Shown in pieces: positions 6,967 to 15,994 of a DNA stretch of 64,000 bases (the stretch's first letter is position 1; every line of letters starts with the position of its first letter). The DNA comes from Oscillospiraceae bacterium. Its GTDB lineage: Bacteria; Bacillota; Clostridia; Oscillospirales; Ruminococcaceae. The notes under the pieces were generated by a model. It did not search any database. It saw only the letters and a list, made by a program, of their open reading frames with translations, and was not told the origin of the DNA. The stretch is taken from assembly GCA_015066115.1 (NCBI GenBank), contig SVOZ01000005.1:1-64000 (forward strand), given 5' to 3'. The translations under genes and the position numbers were made by a program.

Positions 6967-7803
6967 TTGAAAAATATTTTTTTAAAAAAGCCGTTTTTTT
7001 ACACAACGCTTTTACTGTCCATTGCCTCTATAGCACTTTGGTTTATAGAACTTTGCGCAAACATTGAGGCGCAAACGGGATTTTACTATGACCGCTCAAA
7101 TATAGGAAGGTATCTTCTTATCGCAGTTCTTTTTCTGACGCTTATCTTTGGTTTTTTATGGAACAGGATCGCCAGAAAGAAGGCTCTTTTGCCAATCAAT
7201 ATGCGGTTTGATTTTTCTCGTTTTTTAAACAAAAGGCTTATCTTTGCAATTGCGGCTTTAGGATTTACGGTCAACACTTTTTTTGAGATCTACCGTTTCT
7301 CAACCCCCATTCCCTCGCTCACCCTTACAAAAACCGTAAGCTTCTTTTCAGGCTTGACCGCGATTTTATCGGCTGTAAGTCTTGTTTATTTTATTTTTGT
7401 TTGCTTTATGGTTGAAAACAAGCAGGTTGCAACCTCGGCTCTGAGCATTGCGCCTGTTGCCTGGATCGTTTTGAGGATCATCCGCAATTTTATCAGTTTC
7501 ACCACGGTTTATTACATCCCAAAAAATCTGCTAAACATCCTTTATCTCTGTGCCCTTTTAATTACCACCTTTTCTTTTTGCAGGCTTATAACAGGCACAG
7601 ACACCTCGAAAGGCTTTAAATTTTTTACAATATTTGCTCCAATTACAATAGTTTTGGGATTTGTGCTTTCGCTTCCCACCATCTTTGGTCTTATTTTTAA
7701 TTTCGACACCGTTACCGTCACCGACGTATTTATGAACTTTATAGACCTTGCAATGTCGGTGTTTTTCCTAAGCTTTTGCTTACATCTCTATAAAGAAAAT
7801 TAG
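6967..7803 (+). CDS. Polytopic membrane protein of unknown function
   Basis: 278 residues from a TTG start at 6967. AGGAG (6954-6958) lies 8 nt upstream, whereas the frame-opening GTG at 6901 has no ribosome site. About eight hydrophobic segments are spread along the length, with short basic loops (RKKALLPINMRF, FSRFLNKR). I recognise no family. It is divergent from spoIID and ends in a terminator shared with the pseudokinase gene. Function unknown. Confidence 0.6.
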   Translation: MKNIFLKKPFFYTTLLLSIASIALWFIELCANIEAQTGFYYDRSNIGRYLLIAVLFLTLIFGFLWNRIARKKALLPINMRFDFSRFLNKRLIFAIAALGFTVNTFFEIYRFSTPIPSLTLTKTVSFFSGLTAILSAVSLVYFIFVCFMVENKQVATSALSIAPVAWIVLRIIRNFISFTTVYYIPKNLLNILYLCALLITTFSFCRLITGTDTSKGFKFFTIFAPITIVLGFVLSLPTIFGLIFNFDTVTVTDVFMNFIDLAMSVFFLSFCLHLYKEN

Positions 7804-7814
7804 TTTTAACAAAA

Positions 7815-7849
7815 CAAAAAATCGGCAGTTTCAACTGCCGATTTTTTTA
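7815..7849. terminator. Bidirectional terminator
   Basis: Stem AATCGGCAGTT / AACTGCCGATT with loop TC, flanked by A-tracts and T-tracts on both sides. It serves the plus gene ending at 7803 and the minus gene ending at 7852. Confidence 0.88.
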
Positions 7850-7851
7850 TT

Positions 7852-9549
7852 TTACTCAAGATCTTCTACCCAGCTCGAGTCAACCTCAGAGCTGATGTTT
7901 TCAATTTCGGGAAGTTCCTCATATACATACAGAGTAACGCTGTGGACCTGAGAAATATCTATTATGGTTCCGGGTTCAATGCTCATTGCCGAAACCTTTT
8001 TAGGATCGCCGTAATTACCTATCTCGGTTTCAACCTCGTAACGAATGAATTTCTCATACAAGGTATCCTTGGCGTAGTCAATATTCTTGCCGACAAGGTC
8101 GGGCAGAGTTCTGTACTTAGAGCCACGGCTTACCTTTAAGATTATCTCTGTGCCGTTTTCCGAAATGGGGGTTCCCTGCTCAACAGACTGTTCAAATACG
8201 ATCTGCTCTGCATATTCCTCATTATACTCATACTCAACGGTGAGCTTGAACTTATCTGTATAATCCTTATCATTGAGCACAGGCTCAATATTCTTGGTTA
8301 CAAAATTAGGAACAGAATAGAGATAATGAACATCCGAGGATGCAAGCTCGCTTTCAGCATCCGACGAGGCCATATCACTTGAAGTTATCGGAGCCGAGGA
8401 GGAAGGCTTATCCTTATTATCCGAGGGGAAGAGCACAAGCATAAGAATGATAAAGATCACAACAAGAACGCCGAGGCTTATTCCTGCCGCTATAAGCGCA
8501 TATCTTGTAGAGGCCTTCATTTTCTTTTTAGGGGCTTCCTCATTAGCATTTACCTCAGGCTCATCCGCAGTCTGACCAAAATCCATAACCTCAGAAAGCT
8601 GAGAAATAAGCATCGAAACCGTTTCTGTTCTCTTTTCGGGAGAGAGCGCCATAGCACTTGCAAGCGCATTTGAAACATTTTTGGGAATGCTTGAATTAAG
8701 GGCGCTTGCCGAAACAAGATTATCGCTCGAGACCCTTGAAATAGCCTCTATAGGCATAGTACCCGTAAGGGAGCGGTAAATAGTTGCGGCGAGGGCATAA
8801 ACATCGGTAAAGGTTCCCTGCCAGGCGCTCGAAGCGTACTGCTCGGGTGCGGCATATCCTGCATAAAGCTGAGCAACAAGCTCACTTCTTGCAGTTCTTG
8901 AGGGGGCGATATCAAAGGCGGTAAGCTTTAGATTTCCGCTTCTGTCAACTAAAATGGTCTCGGGACTGATGCCTCTGTGGATTATCTCAGAGGTGTGAAT
9001 AGCGCTCATGCAGGATAAAAGCGGCATAAAGAGCTGCTTTGTATCCTCCCAAGAGATATAGCCGCCATTCTTTTTAAGAAACTCGGCAAGGGTCATACCC
9101 TCGACAAATTCGTAAACGATATATGCTGTGTTGTTTTCCTCAAACATATCGTTAACGTGCTCTACCTCGGACAGAGAATTGAGCTTAACGAGATGCCTTG
9201 CAAGGTCCATAAAATCCATTTTAAGAGATTTATACTGTATCTCACTTCCGGCAGTTGCCTTTATCTGAGGATCTCCCTTATCTCTTGAGGCGAGATTTTC
9301 GGGCATATATTCTCTTATTTTTACCTTGCATTTCATAATCATATCAAATGCGATATATGTAGCGCCCGAGCCGTTATAGCTAAGGACCTTACCAACAAGG
9401 TAACGCTCCTTTAAAACAGTTTTGGGCGCAAGGTATGAAGGAAGATAGGGAGAACCGTCAACATAGCCGCATTTAAGGCATTTAACGGCGCCTTCGCTTT
9501 TTTCTCTCATACATCCCATACAAAGATTATCAATATTCATCTTTAACAT
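7852..9549 (-). CDS. Zinc-ribbon Ser/Thr kinase-like membrane protein with PASTA domains, likely pseudokinase
   Basis: 565 residues. An N-terminal zinc ribbon has C10-x2-C13 and C24-x2-C27. A PknB-like kinase fold covers about 45-320 with a glycine loop (NGSGAT, 59-64) and a probable ATP lysine near 75-77. The catalytic loop reads HRGISPET (191-198) instead of HRDxKPEN, and the DFG position reads AFD (211-213), so both catalytic aspartates are missing. A transmembrane helix follows near 347-372, then a Ser-rich linker and two PASTA-like repeats (about 400-550). PASTA kinases sense muropeptides and steer wall growth and sporulation; this one probably signals without phosphotransfer. It is monocistronic, with a promoter at 9584-9612. 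Confidence 0.8.
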   Translation of the reverse strand: MLKMNIDNLCMGCMREKSEGAVKCLKCGYVDGSPYLPSYLAPKTVLKERYLVGKVLSYNGSGATYIAFDMIMKCKVKIREYMPENLASRDKGDPQIKATAGSEIQYKSLKMDFMDLARHLVKLNSLSEVEHVNDMFEENNTAYIVYEFVEGMTLAEFLKKNGGYISWEDTKQLFMPLLSCMSAIHTSEIIHRGISPETILVDRSGNLKLTAFDIAPSRTARSELVAQLYAGYAAPEQYASSAWQGTFTDVYALAATIYRSLTGTMPIEAISRVSSDNLVSASALNSSIPKNVSNALASAMALSPEKRTETVSMLISQLSEVMDFGQTADEPEVNANEEAPKKKMKASTRYALIAAGISLGVLVVIFIILMLVLFPSDNKDKPSSSAPITSSDMASSDAESELASSDVHYLYSVPNFVTKNIEPVLNDKDYTDKFKLTVEYEYNEEYAEQIVFEQSVEQGTPISENGTEIILKVSRGSKYRTLPDLVGKNIDYAKDTLYEKFIRYEVETEIGNYGDPKKVSAMSIEPGTIIDISQVHSVTLYVYEELPEIENISSEVDSSWVEDLE

Positions 9550-9583
9550 TCACTCCTGTTTGGAATATTATGAATTTATCTTC

Positions 9584-9612
9584 ATTATACAACAAGACTC
9601 AACAGAATTCAA
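9584..9612 (-). promoter_or_regulatory. Promoter of the PASTA pseudokinase gene
   Basis: Minus-strand -35 TTGAAT (9607-9612), 17-bp spacer, -10 TATAAT (9584-9589). It lies in the 68 bp after the ATP-grasp gene's stop. Confidence 0.7.
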
Positions 9613-9617
9613 CCCCG

Positions 9618-10634
9618 TCAGCCCTGCATCGCCTTTTCAAAGCGGGGTAAAACGCCAATTCCGTTTTCTGTAAGTGCAGGCATCTGATATATATCGTGAC
9701 CAGGGAAGTGATTTCCCTCAATTAAAAGTGCACCTTTATCTGAAAAGGCAATATCCCAGCCAACATAACCTATCTCAGCGACTCTTAATGCCGCTTTTTT
9801 TACCATTTCTCTGCCCTCTTCAAACCGAGGAATTTCAAAGCCTTTTATAGCGGTCTGGGTGTCGGGGTGGGTTTTATAAACAACGCCGTTTTTATCTGCG
9901 GCATGGGTTGTGATAACGCCTGTATTTTCATCAACAAGCGCCGCCATTCCGCCGCTGTTTAGGTTATCAACAATGGTGTCGCCGGCGCCTATTCGCACAG
10001 AGCAAAAAACAATGTTTACGTTGCCGTTTCTTGTAATGGTAACCATCCTTACTGTGTTTACACAGCCGGGGAAAAGCTTATCCATTCCCTTATCCTGAAT
10101 TATGAGCTCCTCTAAAATGGTTTGCTCATTTTCAAGGCATTGCTCGCAAAGTTCTTTTGCAGACCTAAAATCAGAAACCGATATCTTTTCAACGCCCTTT
10201 CCGCAGGCGCCATCGCGCGGCTTTGCTATCATTTGAGGATGCTTTTTAAGGAAGGCTTCAAGCTCATTTATTTCGCATTTTTCCAGATCAAGCCAGTCCC
10301 TCTTTAAAAAGTCGGAAAAAATTCGGTTAAACTCGTCTTTTTTATCAAATTTATACCAATGCTCTTTTTGGTTTAAGGTTTTTACAAGCTGATTATTTAT
10401 TCCTCTTGTAACCTGAGTTTTTCTCTGCTCGCGACTTAATCTGTAAAACTCGAAAACAACATAGTCCATATATCCCGCAAGGTACTTAAAGCCGCAATAG
10501 ATCATATCCACAAGGGTAAACAAAATAGGGCGGCCGGTGCGTTTTTTCACAACCTTTGCCTGCGCTATCATATTTTTAAAATCCATCGATTTTATTCTGA
10601 CAAGGATATATTTAAGCTTATTCAAACAAACCAT
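9618..10634 (-). CDS. Sugar-transfer-associated ATP-grasp protein
   Basis: 338 residues. The ATP-grasp core is seen in IAKPRDGACGKGVEKI (about 136-151), ILEELI (about 173) and the metal-binding end GWDIAFSDKGALLIEGN (about 293-309). This matches the ATP-grasp family found beside exopolysaccharide sugar transferases. ATP-grasp enzymes join a carboxylate to an amine or similar acceptor via an acyl-phosphate, so this one may attach an amino acid or acyl group to a glycan; the substrate is unknown. It is 12 bp downstream of the polyprenyl sugar transferase and last in a four-gene operon. Confidence 0.75.
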   Translation of the reverse strand: MVCLNKLKYILVRIKSMDFKNMIAQAKVVKKRTGRPILFTLVDMIYCGFKYLAGYMDYVVFEFYRLSREQRKTQVTRGINNQLVKTLNQKEHWYKFDKKDEFNRIFSDFLKRDWLDLEKCEINELEAFLKKHPQMIAKPRDGACGKGVEKISVSDFRSAKELCEQCLENEQTILEELIIQDKGMDKLFPGCVNTVRMVTITRNGNVNIVFCSVRIGAGDTIVDNLNSGGMAALVDENTGVITTHAADKNGVVYKTHPDTQTAIKGFEIPRFEEGREMVKKAALRVAEIGYVGWDIAFSDKGALLIEGNHFPGHDIYQMPALTENGIGVLPRFEKAMQG

Positions 10635-10646
10635 CTACCTGCTCTG

Positions 10647-12014
10647 TTAGTTTTTGTTCTGCTGAGCTTCAAAAAGCTCCTTATTATTTACCTCGCCGTC
10701 TATTCCCTCGGTGCTTTCCTTAGAGAAGATAACCTTAACTGTGAGGAAACAAATCTTAAGGTCGTTTACAAAGGAATAATCGTTAATGTACAAGAGGTCC
10801 ATTTTAAGCTTATCCTGCGGCGTGGTGTTATACTTTCCTCTGACCTGCGCAAGACCTGTAAGACCTGCTTTAACGTTTAGTCTGTAAATAAACTCGGGAA
10901 CGGTTTTAATATATTCCTGAATAAATATGTCGCGCTCGGGTCTCGGGCCGACAAAGCTCATATCGCCTATAAAGATATTTATAAGCTGGGGAAGCTCGTC
11001 TAAGCGCAGAGCGCGAAGCTTTTTACCGATCTTGGTAATTCGGGGGTCATCCTTTGTTGAAAGGGTGGCTCCGCTGAGTTCTTCGGCATTCTGGACCATT
11101 GTTCTGAATTTAAGAACATTGAATTTTCTGTAATTTTCGGTAATTCTCTCCTGCTTATAAAAAACGCTTCCGCCGTCGTCCTTTTTTATAAGGATAGCAA
11201 CAACTATCATTATTGGCGCAGTTAAAATAAGGGCAACTGCCGATGCAACAATATCAAAAAAGCGCTTTATAAGCTTTTGCTCCAACGTGAGAAGCAGAGG
11301 CTTGCAGGAAAAGAAGGGAATATCATCTATCTGCTCTAAGTGGCAATGTCTTACCGAAATTTCGTAAGACTCGGGTAATATATAAATATTCTTATTTAAC
11401 GCCAAACAGTACTGAGCGACCTTTTCGCGCTTTTTACTTGAAAGATCAAGCATAAAAACCGCTTCGCTCTGACAAATCGAATAATACAGGTTGGCATCAT
11501 TATAGCTTATAATATCAATGATCTCATACTTATCGCTATATCCGCGGATCTTTTTGATATAGCTATCGGTGTTCTCAATATCATAGCAGACAACGACCGC
11601 CTTTTGCGGTTTTTTAAATTTCCTGTAGATAATACGGGAAATGGCGATCCAGGCAGAAAGAGCCGCTATCTGCATAAGATATGTCAGCACAAAATCAGAC
11701 AGGGTAAACCATATAAACGAATAGGTTCTGATTATTACGATTGCCGCAAGGTCGCTTAAAAGCACAGCAAGCACGCCTGTTATAACAAGCTCGATAGAGC
11801 GCTTGTTCATAATATCATAGGTCCCCGTCATAAAGAGGAAGAGGGCCGAGAATATTATAAGCGGCAGAATGGTTGCGTGGTCGTCAATAGGCACATTGCC
11901 GTGAGAGAAAAGCTCCTTTAGGCAAAGCACAAAAACCGACGAAACAACCGCAACCTGAACAAGTGCATTAAGATAATAAAGCGATCTTGAAAAATTTTTA
12001 ATAAACTTTTTCAT
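10647..12014 (-). CDS. Polyprenyl-phosphate sugar phosphotransferase (exopolysaccharide initiation)
   Basis: 455 residues. Four to five N-terminal transmembrane helices (about 10-130) are followed by a cytosolic Rossmann-like region, a further helix (about 253-277) and the bacterial sugar transferase domain (KRFFDIVASAVAL, KFRTMVQNAE, LRLDELPQL, FVGPRPE). This is the WcaJ/CpsE/EpsL-type family, which loads the first sugar-1-phosphate onto undecaprenyl phosphate. No flippase, polymerase or other glycosyltransferase lies beside it, so the rest of the pathway must be elsewhere. It is followed by the ATP-grasp gene after 12 bp. Confidence 0.88.
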   Translation of the reverse strand: MKKFIKNFSRSLYYLNALVQVAVVSSVFVLCLKELFSHGNVPIDDHATILPLIIFSALFLFMTGTYDIMNKRSIELVITGVLAVLLSDLAAIVIIRTYSFIWFTLSDFVLTYLMQIAALSAWIAISRIIYRKFKKPQKAVVVCYDIENTDSYIKKIRGYSDKYEIIDIISYNDANLYYSICQSEAVFMLDLSSKKREKVAQYCLALNKNIYILPESYEISVRHCHLEQIDDIPFFSCKPLLLTLEQKLIKRFFDIVASAVALILTAPIMIVVAILIKKDDGGSVFYKQERITENYRKFNVLKFRTMVQNAEELSGATLSTKDDPRITKIGKKLRALRLDELPQLINIFIGDMSFVGPRPERDIFIQEYIKTVPEFIYRLNVKAGLTGLAQVRGKYNTTPQDKLKMDLLYINDYSFVNDLKICFLTVKVIFSKESTEGIDGEVNNKELFEAQQNKN

Positions 12015-12045
12015 TTTACACTTCTCCGTTAAAACGGTGTTTTAT

Positions 12046-12516
12046 TTAAAAACATCCCTCTGCAGCGGCCTTGGCCTTAGCTCTGTCGGAACAGATGATG
12101 AAATAAACATAGTTGCCGTTTGAGCCGATAACTGCGTTTTCGATTTTATTTATCTCGTCGGGAACATAGTCAACAAACATATCGTAAAGATCCTGTTTTC
12201 TTTCGCGGACAACCTCGAGCATATCCTCAACATCATCCTTTTCCTTCATTTTAAAAACAGAGATCTCATCGGCGAGAGCGCCGGAAGAGCAAACGAGAGC
12301 TTCATATTCCTCAATATCATCAAGGTCGATTCCATAGTAACGGCGGGTAATATTATTGTCGTTAAGGGGCATGAGCTCTGAAAACTCGGTGCTGTCGCTA
12401 ATTGCTGCTGCAACATCAGCGGTGGCAGGGGTCTTGCCCGGCTTTTCACCGCAGGAACAAAATGCCGTGGTGATAAGTGTTAAGGCTAAGAGTGCGCAAA
12501 TTACTGTTTTTTTCAT
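12046..12516 (-). CDS. DUF4358-type lipoprotein
   Basis: 156 residues from the ATG at 12516, preceded by AAAAGGAG. A longer upstream frame lacks a ribosome site and overlaps the SGNH gene. The lipobox is TAFCSC, with the lipidated Cys at about residue 21-22. The rest matches the short DUF4358 family of Clostridia lipoproteins as I remember it (YYGIDLDDIEEYEAL, then a helix VRERKQDLYDMF). The function of the family is not known. It is second in the operon, between the SGNH hydrolase and the sugar transferase. Confidence 0.7.
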   Translation of the reverse strand: MKKTVICALLALTLITTAFCSCGEKPGKTPATADVAAAISDSTEFSELMPLNDNNITRRYYGIDLDDIEEYEALVCSSGALADEISVFKMKEKDDVEDMLEVVRERKQDLYDMFVDYVPDEINKIENAVIGSNGNYVYFIICSDRAKAKAAAEGCF

Positions 12517-12529
12517 GATTTTTCTCCTT

Positions 12530-13399
12530 TTATTCGTATCTTGAAGTGTGGCGGCGGACATATTCGATCCAGCTTGTGTAAACCGAGGAATTAAAATGCA
12601 CTCCGTCTGTACTGATATCGGGGGAAAGGTAACCATCCTCTGAGGCGAGGGCGCTGTGGACATCAACAAAGTATGCTTTATTTTTTTCGGCAAATTTTAA
12701 TAGTCTTAAGTTAAATTCATTTATCTTTTTAAGGTTAAGACCGTTTGAGTTTTTTTCCTTTTGCTTTGTGACGGGCGGGATAGACTGGATATAGAAAATA
12801 GCCTCTTGGTTATCTTTTTTAAGCGTATCAAACACCTTTTGATACTGATCTATCATAGAATCAACACTCATCCAGTCAATTCCGTTGGTGCCGAGCATAA
12901 TATAGATCTTTTTAGGCGCTATTTCCTTGACAGCCTCAGGAATGGTAACCTTATCGCCTGCCTTATTTCTAACCGATTTGGCGGTTAAAACGGTTTCAAG
13001 ATTTATTCCTGTTGAGGCAACAACATTTGTGTTTGTAAGCGAGGAGTAAAGGTCAATACCTGTGGTGATAGAGTCGCCCACAAAGACGGCATCCGTAAAA
13101 TAAGCGGTTTCGCGCATAGCCGACTGAGCAAGCGGCTTACTAAACCTTTCATCCCCTGCCGGCAATTTGCTCGAAGAAGGCTGGGATGACTGAGAACCTG
13201 AAATGGACGAGGAAACGCTATCGGGCCTTTGGGCTATTATATTCTTGTTGGTGTCATTGCCGCTGAAAAGCCAGACTATTGACAAAACAAGCGCCGCCAC
13301 AAGAAACAGCGCAAGTGTTGAAAGCCCCGCAAGCGAGCTGTTAAGGTGCACCTTATAGGTTTTTGCCTTTTTATTAAAAACGCTTCTTTTATCTGCCAC
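12530..13399 (-). CDS. Membrane-anchored SGNH/GDSL hydrolase
   Basis: 289 residues. One transmembrane helix (about 25-46) and a Ser-rich linker precede an SGNH domain with block I VFVGDSITTG (Ser near 110), block III MLGTNGID and block V DGVHF (Asp/His). Such hydrolases deacetylate or de-esterify extracellular glycans. It is first in the operon leading to the sugar transferase and ATP-grasp, which suggests modification of the same polysaccharide. The promoter is at 13435-13463. A similar enzyme is encoded at 39672-40811. Confidence 0.8.
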   Translation of the reverse strand: MADKRSVFNKKAKTYKVHLNSSLAGLSTLALFLVAALVLSIVWLFSGNDTNKNIIAQRPDSVSSSISGSQSSQPSSSKLPAGDERFSKPLAQSAMRETAYFTDAVFVGDSITTGIDLYSSLTNTNVVASTGINLETVLTAKSVRNKAGDKVTIPEAVKEIAPKKIYIMLGTNGIDWMSVDSMIDQYQKVFDTLKKDNQEAIFYIQSIPPVTKQKEKNSNGLNLKKINEFNLRLLKFAEKNKAYFVDVHSALASEDGYLSPDISTDGVHFNSSVYTSWIEYVRRHTSRYE

Positions 13400-13434
13400 C
13401 GTTTCACCTTCTTTTTTATCTTCTCAATTTAATA

Positions 13435-13463
13435 ATTGTATCATTTATACGCTAATTTGTCAA
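13435..13463 (-). promoter_or_regulatory. Promoter of the surface-polysaccharide operon
   Basis: Minus-strand -35 TTGACA (13458-13463), 17-bp spacer, -10 TACAAT (13435-13440), 36 bp before the SGNH gene. Confidence 0.8.
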
Positions 13464-13518
13464 TTCTTGCATTGTTTGTTTAACATTTAAAGTGTTACCG
13501 CGCGGGAGCTTTAAATAC

Positions 13519-13554
13519 AAAAAACCCTGTCGGATAGATTCCGTCAGGGTTTTT
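13519..13554 (-). terminator. Terminator of the amino-acid ABC operon
   Basis: Stem AACCCTGTCGGA / TCCGTCAGGGTT with loop TAGAT (one internal mismatch), T-tracts on both sides. It lies just after the ATPase gene that ends at 13565. Confidence 0.8.
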
Positions 13555-13564
13555 AAATAGCTTT

Positions 13565-14311
13565 TTAATAGCTTGCGTTGTGTAAAAAGGCTTTAAGTCT
13601 TTCGGTTTTGGGGTTATAAAACAGGTCTTCGGGCTTGCCTTCCTCGGCGATGACGCCCTCATCCATAAATATAACCTTATTTGCAACATCTTTGGCAAAT
13701 GCCATTTCGTGAGTTACTATAACCATAGTCATATCACTGTCGGCAAGCTTTTTAATTACTGCGAGAACCTCGCCTGTAAGCTCAGGGTCGAGCGCACTTG
13801 TCGGCTCATCAAAAAACAGCACGTCGGGGTCGAGCGCCAAGGCTCTTGCTATTGCAACCCTCTGCTGCTGACCGCCCGAAAGCTCGCAAGGGTAGGCATT
13901 CTCTCTGCCCGAAAGCCCCATCTGTGATAAAAGATCACGTGCCTTTTTCTCGGCATCCTCGCGGCTTACTTTTTTGACAAGCATGGGAGCCTCGATTATA
14001 TTCTGCATAACCGAAAGGTGCGGAAAAAGGTTGAAATTCTGAAAAACAAGTCCAAAGCAGGAGCAGATCTCGCTTTTTTCCTCTTTTTCGGCGTAAACCT
14101 TGTCCCGAACCAAATATTTTCCGTTATATGAAATGCTTCCGCTATCTGCTTTTTCAAGGTCTGTTGCGCAACGCAAGAGAGTGGATTTTCCGCTTCCCGA
14201 GGAGCCGATTATTGCAACCGCCTCGCCCTTCTCAACGGTAAACGAAATGCCTTTTAAGACCTCTGTGTTATCAAAGGATTTTTTTAAATCTTTAATTTCC
14301 AAAACTGCCAT
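13565..14311 (-). CDS. Polar amino-acid ABC transporter ATPase
   Basis: 248 residues. Walker [10 protein letters not shown] (about 36-44), Q-loop in [12 protein letters not shown] signature LSGGQQQR (about 142) and Walker [11 protein letters not shown] are all intact, followed by the H-switch in [10 protein letters not shown]. This is the GlnQ/HisP subfamily that drives uptake of polar amino acids. It is the last gene of the binding protein-permease-ATPase operon, 13 bp after the permease. The substrate cannot be assigned with certainty. Confidence 0.92.
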   Translation of the reverse strand: MAVLEIKDLKKSFDNTEVLKGISFTVEKGEAVAIIGSSGSGKSTLLRCATDLEKADSGSISYNGKYLVRDKVYAEKEEKSEICSCFGLVFQNFNLFPHLSVMQNIIEAPMLVKKVSREDAEKKARDLLSQMGLSGRENAYPCELSGGQQQRVAIARALALDPDVLFFDEPTSALDPELTGEVLAVIKKLADSDMTMVIVTHEMAFAKDVANKVIFMDEGVIAEEGKPEDLFYNPKTERLKAFLHNASY

Positions 14312-14324
14312 CTCGCCTACCCCC

Positions 14325-14984
14325 TTACACCTTATAATAGCTTAATTTCTTTTCTATATAACCAAACAAAAGAGTGAGCACTCCGCTAAACAGCAGATAA
14401 AATATCCCCGTAAAGAAAAGAGGCCAAATAATACCGTTTGACTTGATAAACTTCTCTCCGAAATAAATGATTTCGTACACACCGATAATTCTCGCAAGCG
14501 AGGTGTCTTTAACGAGGGTTATGATTTCATTGGACATAGGCGGAACTATTCTTTTTATAACCTGTGGAAGAACTATGCGGAAGAAGATCTGCCCCTTATT
14601 CATTCCGAGAACCTGTCCTGCCTCATATTGTCCGCGAGGGATTCCCTCTATTCCGCCTCTGTAAATTTCCGAAAAATAACAGGCATAGTTTAAAATAAAT
14701 GCGACAATAACTGCTACAAATCTTCCCTGTGAGCCGATTCCCCAAATGTTGGTACCGAGTAAAAGTCCGGGTCCGTAAAAGAAAATGATGAGCTGAAGCA
14801 TAAGCGGCGTGCCGCGAACGACCCATACAAGACCACGGGTAAAAATTTTAAGCGGCACAAACCTGCTCATTGATCCAAAAGATATTATAAGACCTAATGG
14901 AAGCGCACCAAGAAGGGTTAAGACAAATATTTCAAGCGACTTGCTAAAGCCTTCAAATAGCGCCTGTAAAACTGTTTCAAACAT
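14325..14984 (-). CDS. Polar amino-acid ABC transporter permease
   Basis: 219 residues with about five transmembrane helices, the usual size for HisM/GlnP-type permeases. The conserved loop that contacts the ATPase is seen as [22 protein letters not shown] (about 106-127), followed by [14 protein letters not shown]. It works with the ATPase downstream and the lipoprotein upstream. A hairpin at 15018-15044 separates it from the binding-protein gene. Confidence 0.92.
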   Translation of the reverse strand: MFETVLQALFEGFSKSLEIFVLTLLGALPLGLIISFGSMSRFVPLKIFTRGLVWVVRGTPLMLQLIIFFYGPGLLLGTNIWGIGSQGRFVAVIVAFILNYACYFSEIYRGGIEGIPRGQYEAGQVLGMNKGQIFFRIVLPQVIKRIVPPMSNEIITLVKDTSLARIIGVYEIIYFGEKFIKSNGIIWPLFFTGIFYLLFSGVLTLLFGYIEKKLSYYKV

Positions 14985-15017
14985 AGTGTTAACCTCTTAT
15001 TTATAAAGTCACACAAA

Positions 15018-15044
15018 GGCAGAGGGGTGTTTTTCCCCTCTGCC
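15018..15044 (-). terminator. Hairpin between binding protein and permease genes
   Basis: A perfect 10-bp stem GGCAGAGGGG / CCCCTCTGCC with a 7-nt loop and a weak T-tract. Its position suggests partial termination or 3'-end protection, which would give more binding-protein mRNA than permease mRNA. Confidence 0.65.
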
Positions 15045-15066
15045 TATTTAGACTGTTGTCTAATTT

Positions 15067-15855
15067 TTACCACTCAACCATTGTTTTCTGAACGCCGTAT
15101 GTAGTGGCGATCTGCATAAGGCTTCCGTCATCATAGCAAGCCTTGAAGAACTTATTAAGCTCTTCTGCAAGATCAGAGCCCTTGCGGAAACCAACACCAT
15201 AATCTTCCTCGGTGAGAGAAACTGTTCTTACAAGGTCGGCATAGCTGGTGCCTTCGCCAATCATAGCGCCTGCCATGAGAAGATCGATAACGCAAGCCTC
15301 ACTTGTTCCTGCTCCGACTTCTTTAAGAGCATCAGACTGTGCAGGAAGAGCGGTTGACTTCCATTTATTTGCTTCTACAACATCCTGACCTGCTGAGCCA
15401 TCTTCAACTGCAAAGGTAAGGTCTTTGAGGCTTTCCTTGGTGGAATACTTGTCTGCAACATCGCTCTTAACTACAACGACCTGCTGATTCTTACAGTAGG
15501 GCTTTGAGGTTTCCATTCCATTTAAAACCTCTTCGTTAAGGGTCATACCGTTCCATACGCAGTCGACCTGATAGTCATCGAGTTCCATAATCTTTTTGCC
15601 CCAGTCAGCAAGTTCAACGAACTCAACCTTTACTCCAAGGCTATCTGCAAACTTAGTTGCCATATCGGCATCAAAACCAATCCATTTGCCATCTTCATCT
15701 TTGTAATCCATAGGCGCAAAGTCTGTGATACCGACAAGAAGTGTTCCCTTGTCCTTTACATATTGCATATCACTATCCGGCTTTTTTGCACCGCAACCTG
15801 CAAGACAGATCGCCATCATCACTGTTGCCATTAAAGCTGCTAAAATCTTTTTCAT
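15067..15855 (-). CDS. Amino-acid ABC transporter substrate-binding lipoprotein
   Basis: 262 residues. The signal peptide has lipobox LAGC (Cys about residue 21), then an SBP_bac_3 domain: GTLLVGITDFAPMDYKDEDGKWIGFDADMA is the typical first strand and ligand region. It is anchored to the membrane and delivers a polar amino acid to the permease-ATPase encoded downstream. The AGGAG site lies upstream of the ATG. A candidate promoter is at 15908-15935. Confidence 0.92.
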   Translation of the reverse strand: MKKILAALMATVMMAICLAGCGAKKPDSDMQYVKDKGTLLVGITDFAPMDYKDEDGKWIGFDADMATKFADSLGVKVEFVELADWGKKIMELDDYQVDCVWNGMTLNEEVLNGMETSKPYCKNQQVVVVKSDVADKYSTKESLKDLTFAVEDGSAGQDVVEANKWKSTALPAQSDALKEVGAGTSEACVIDLLMAGAMIGEGTSYADLVRTVSLTEEDYGVGFRKGSDLAEELNKFFKACYDDGSLMQIATTYGVQKTMVEW

Positions 15856-15907
15856 TTTGTATATCTCCTTTTGTTTGGGGTTTGTTTTACTGTGTTATTA
15901 GTTTACC

Positions 15908-15935
15908 ATTTTATCACGCTAAAGTAAATAGGCAA
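15908..15935 (-). promoter_or_regulatory. Candidate promoter of the amino-acid ABC operon
   Basis: Minus-strand -35 TTGCCT (15930-15935), 16-bp spacer, -10 TAAAAT (15908-15913). A second overlapping choice, TTTACT-17-TAAACT, begins a few bases downstream. Confidence 0.5.
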
Positions 15936-15994
15936 AATATACTAACTTAAAAATATTTTTGGTAGTTTTATAGTGTATATTGCACAAATTAAAG

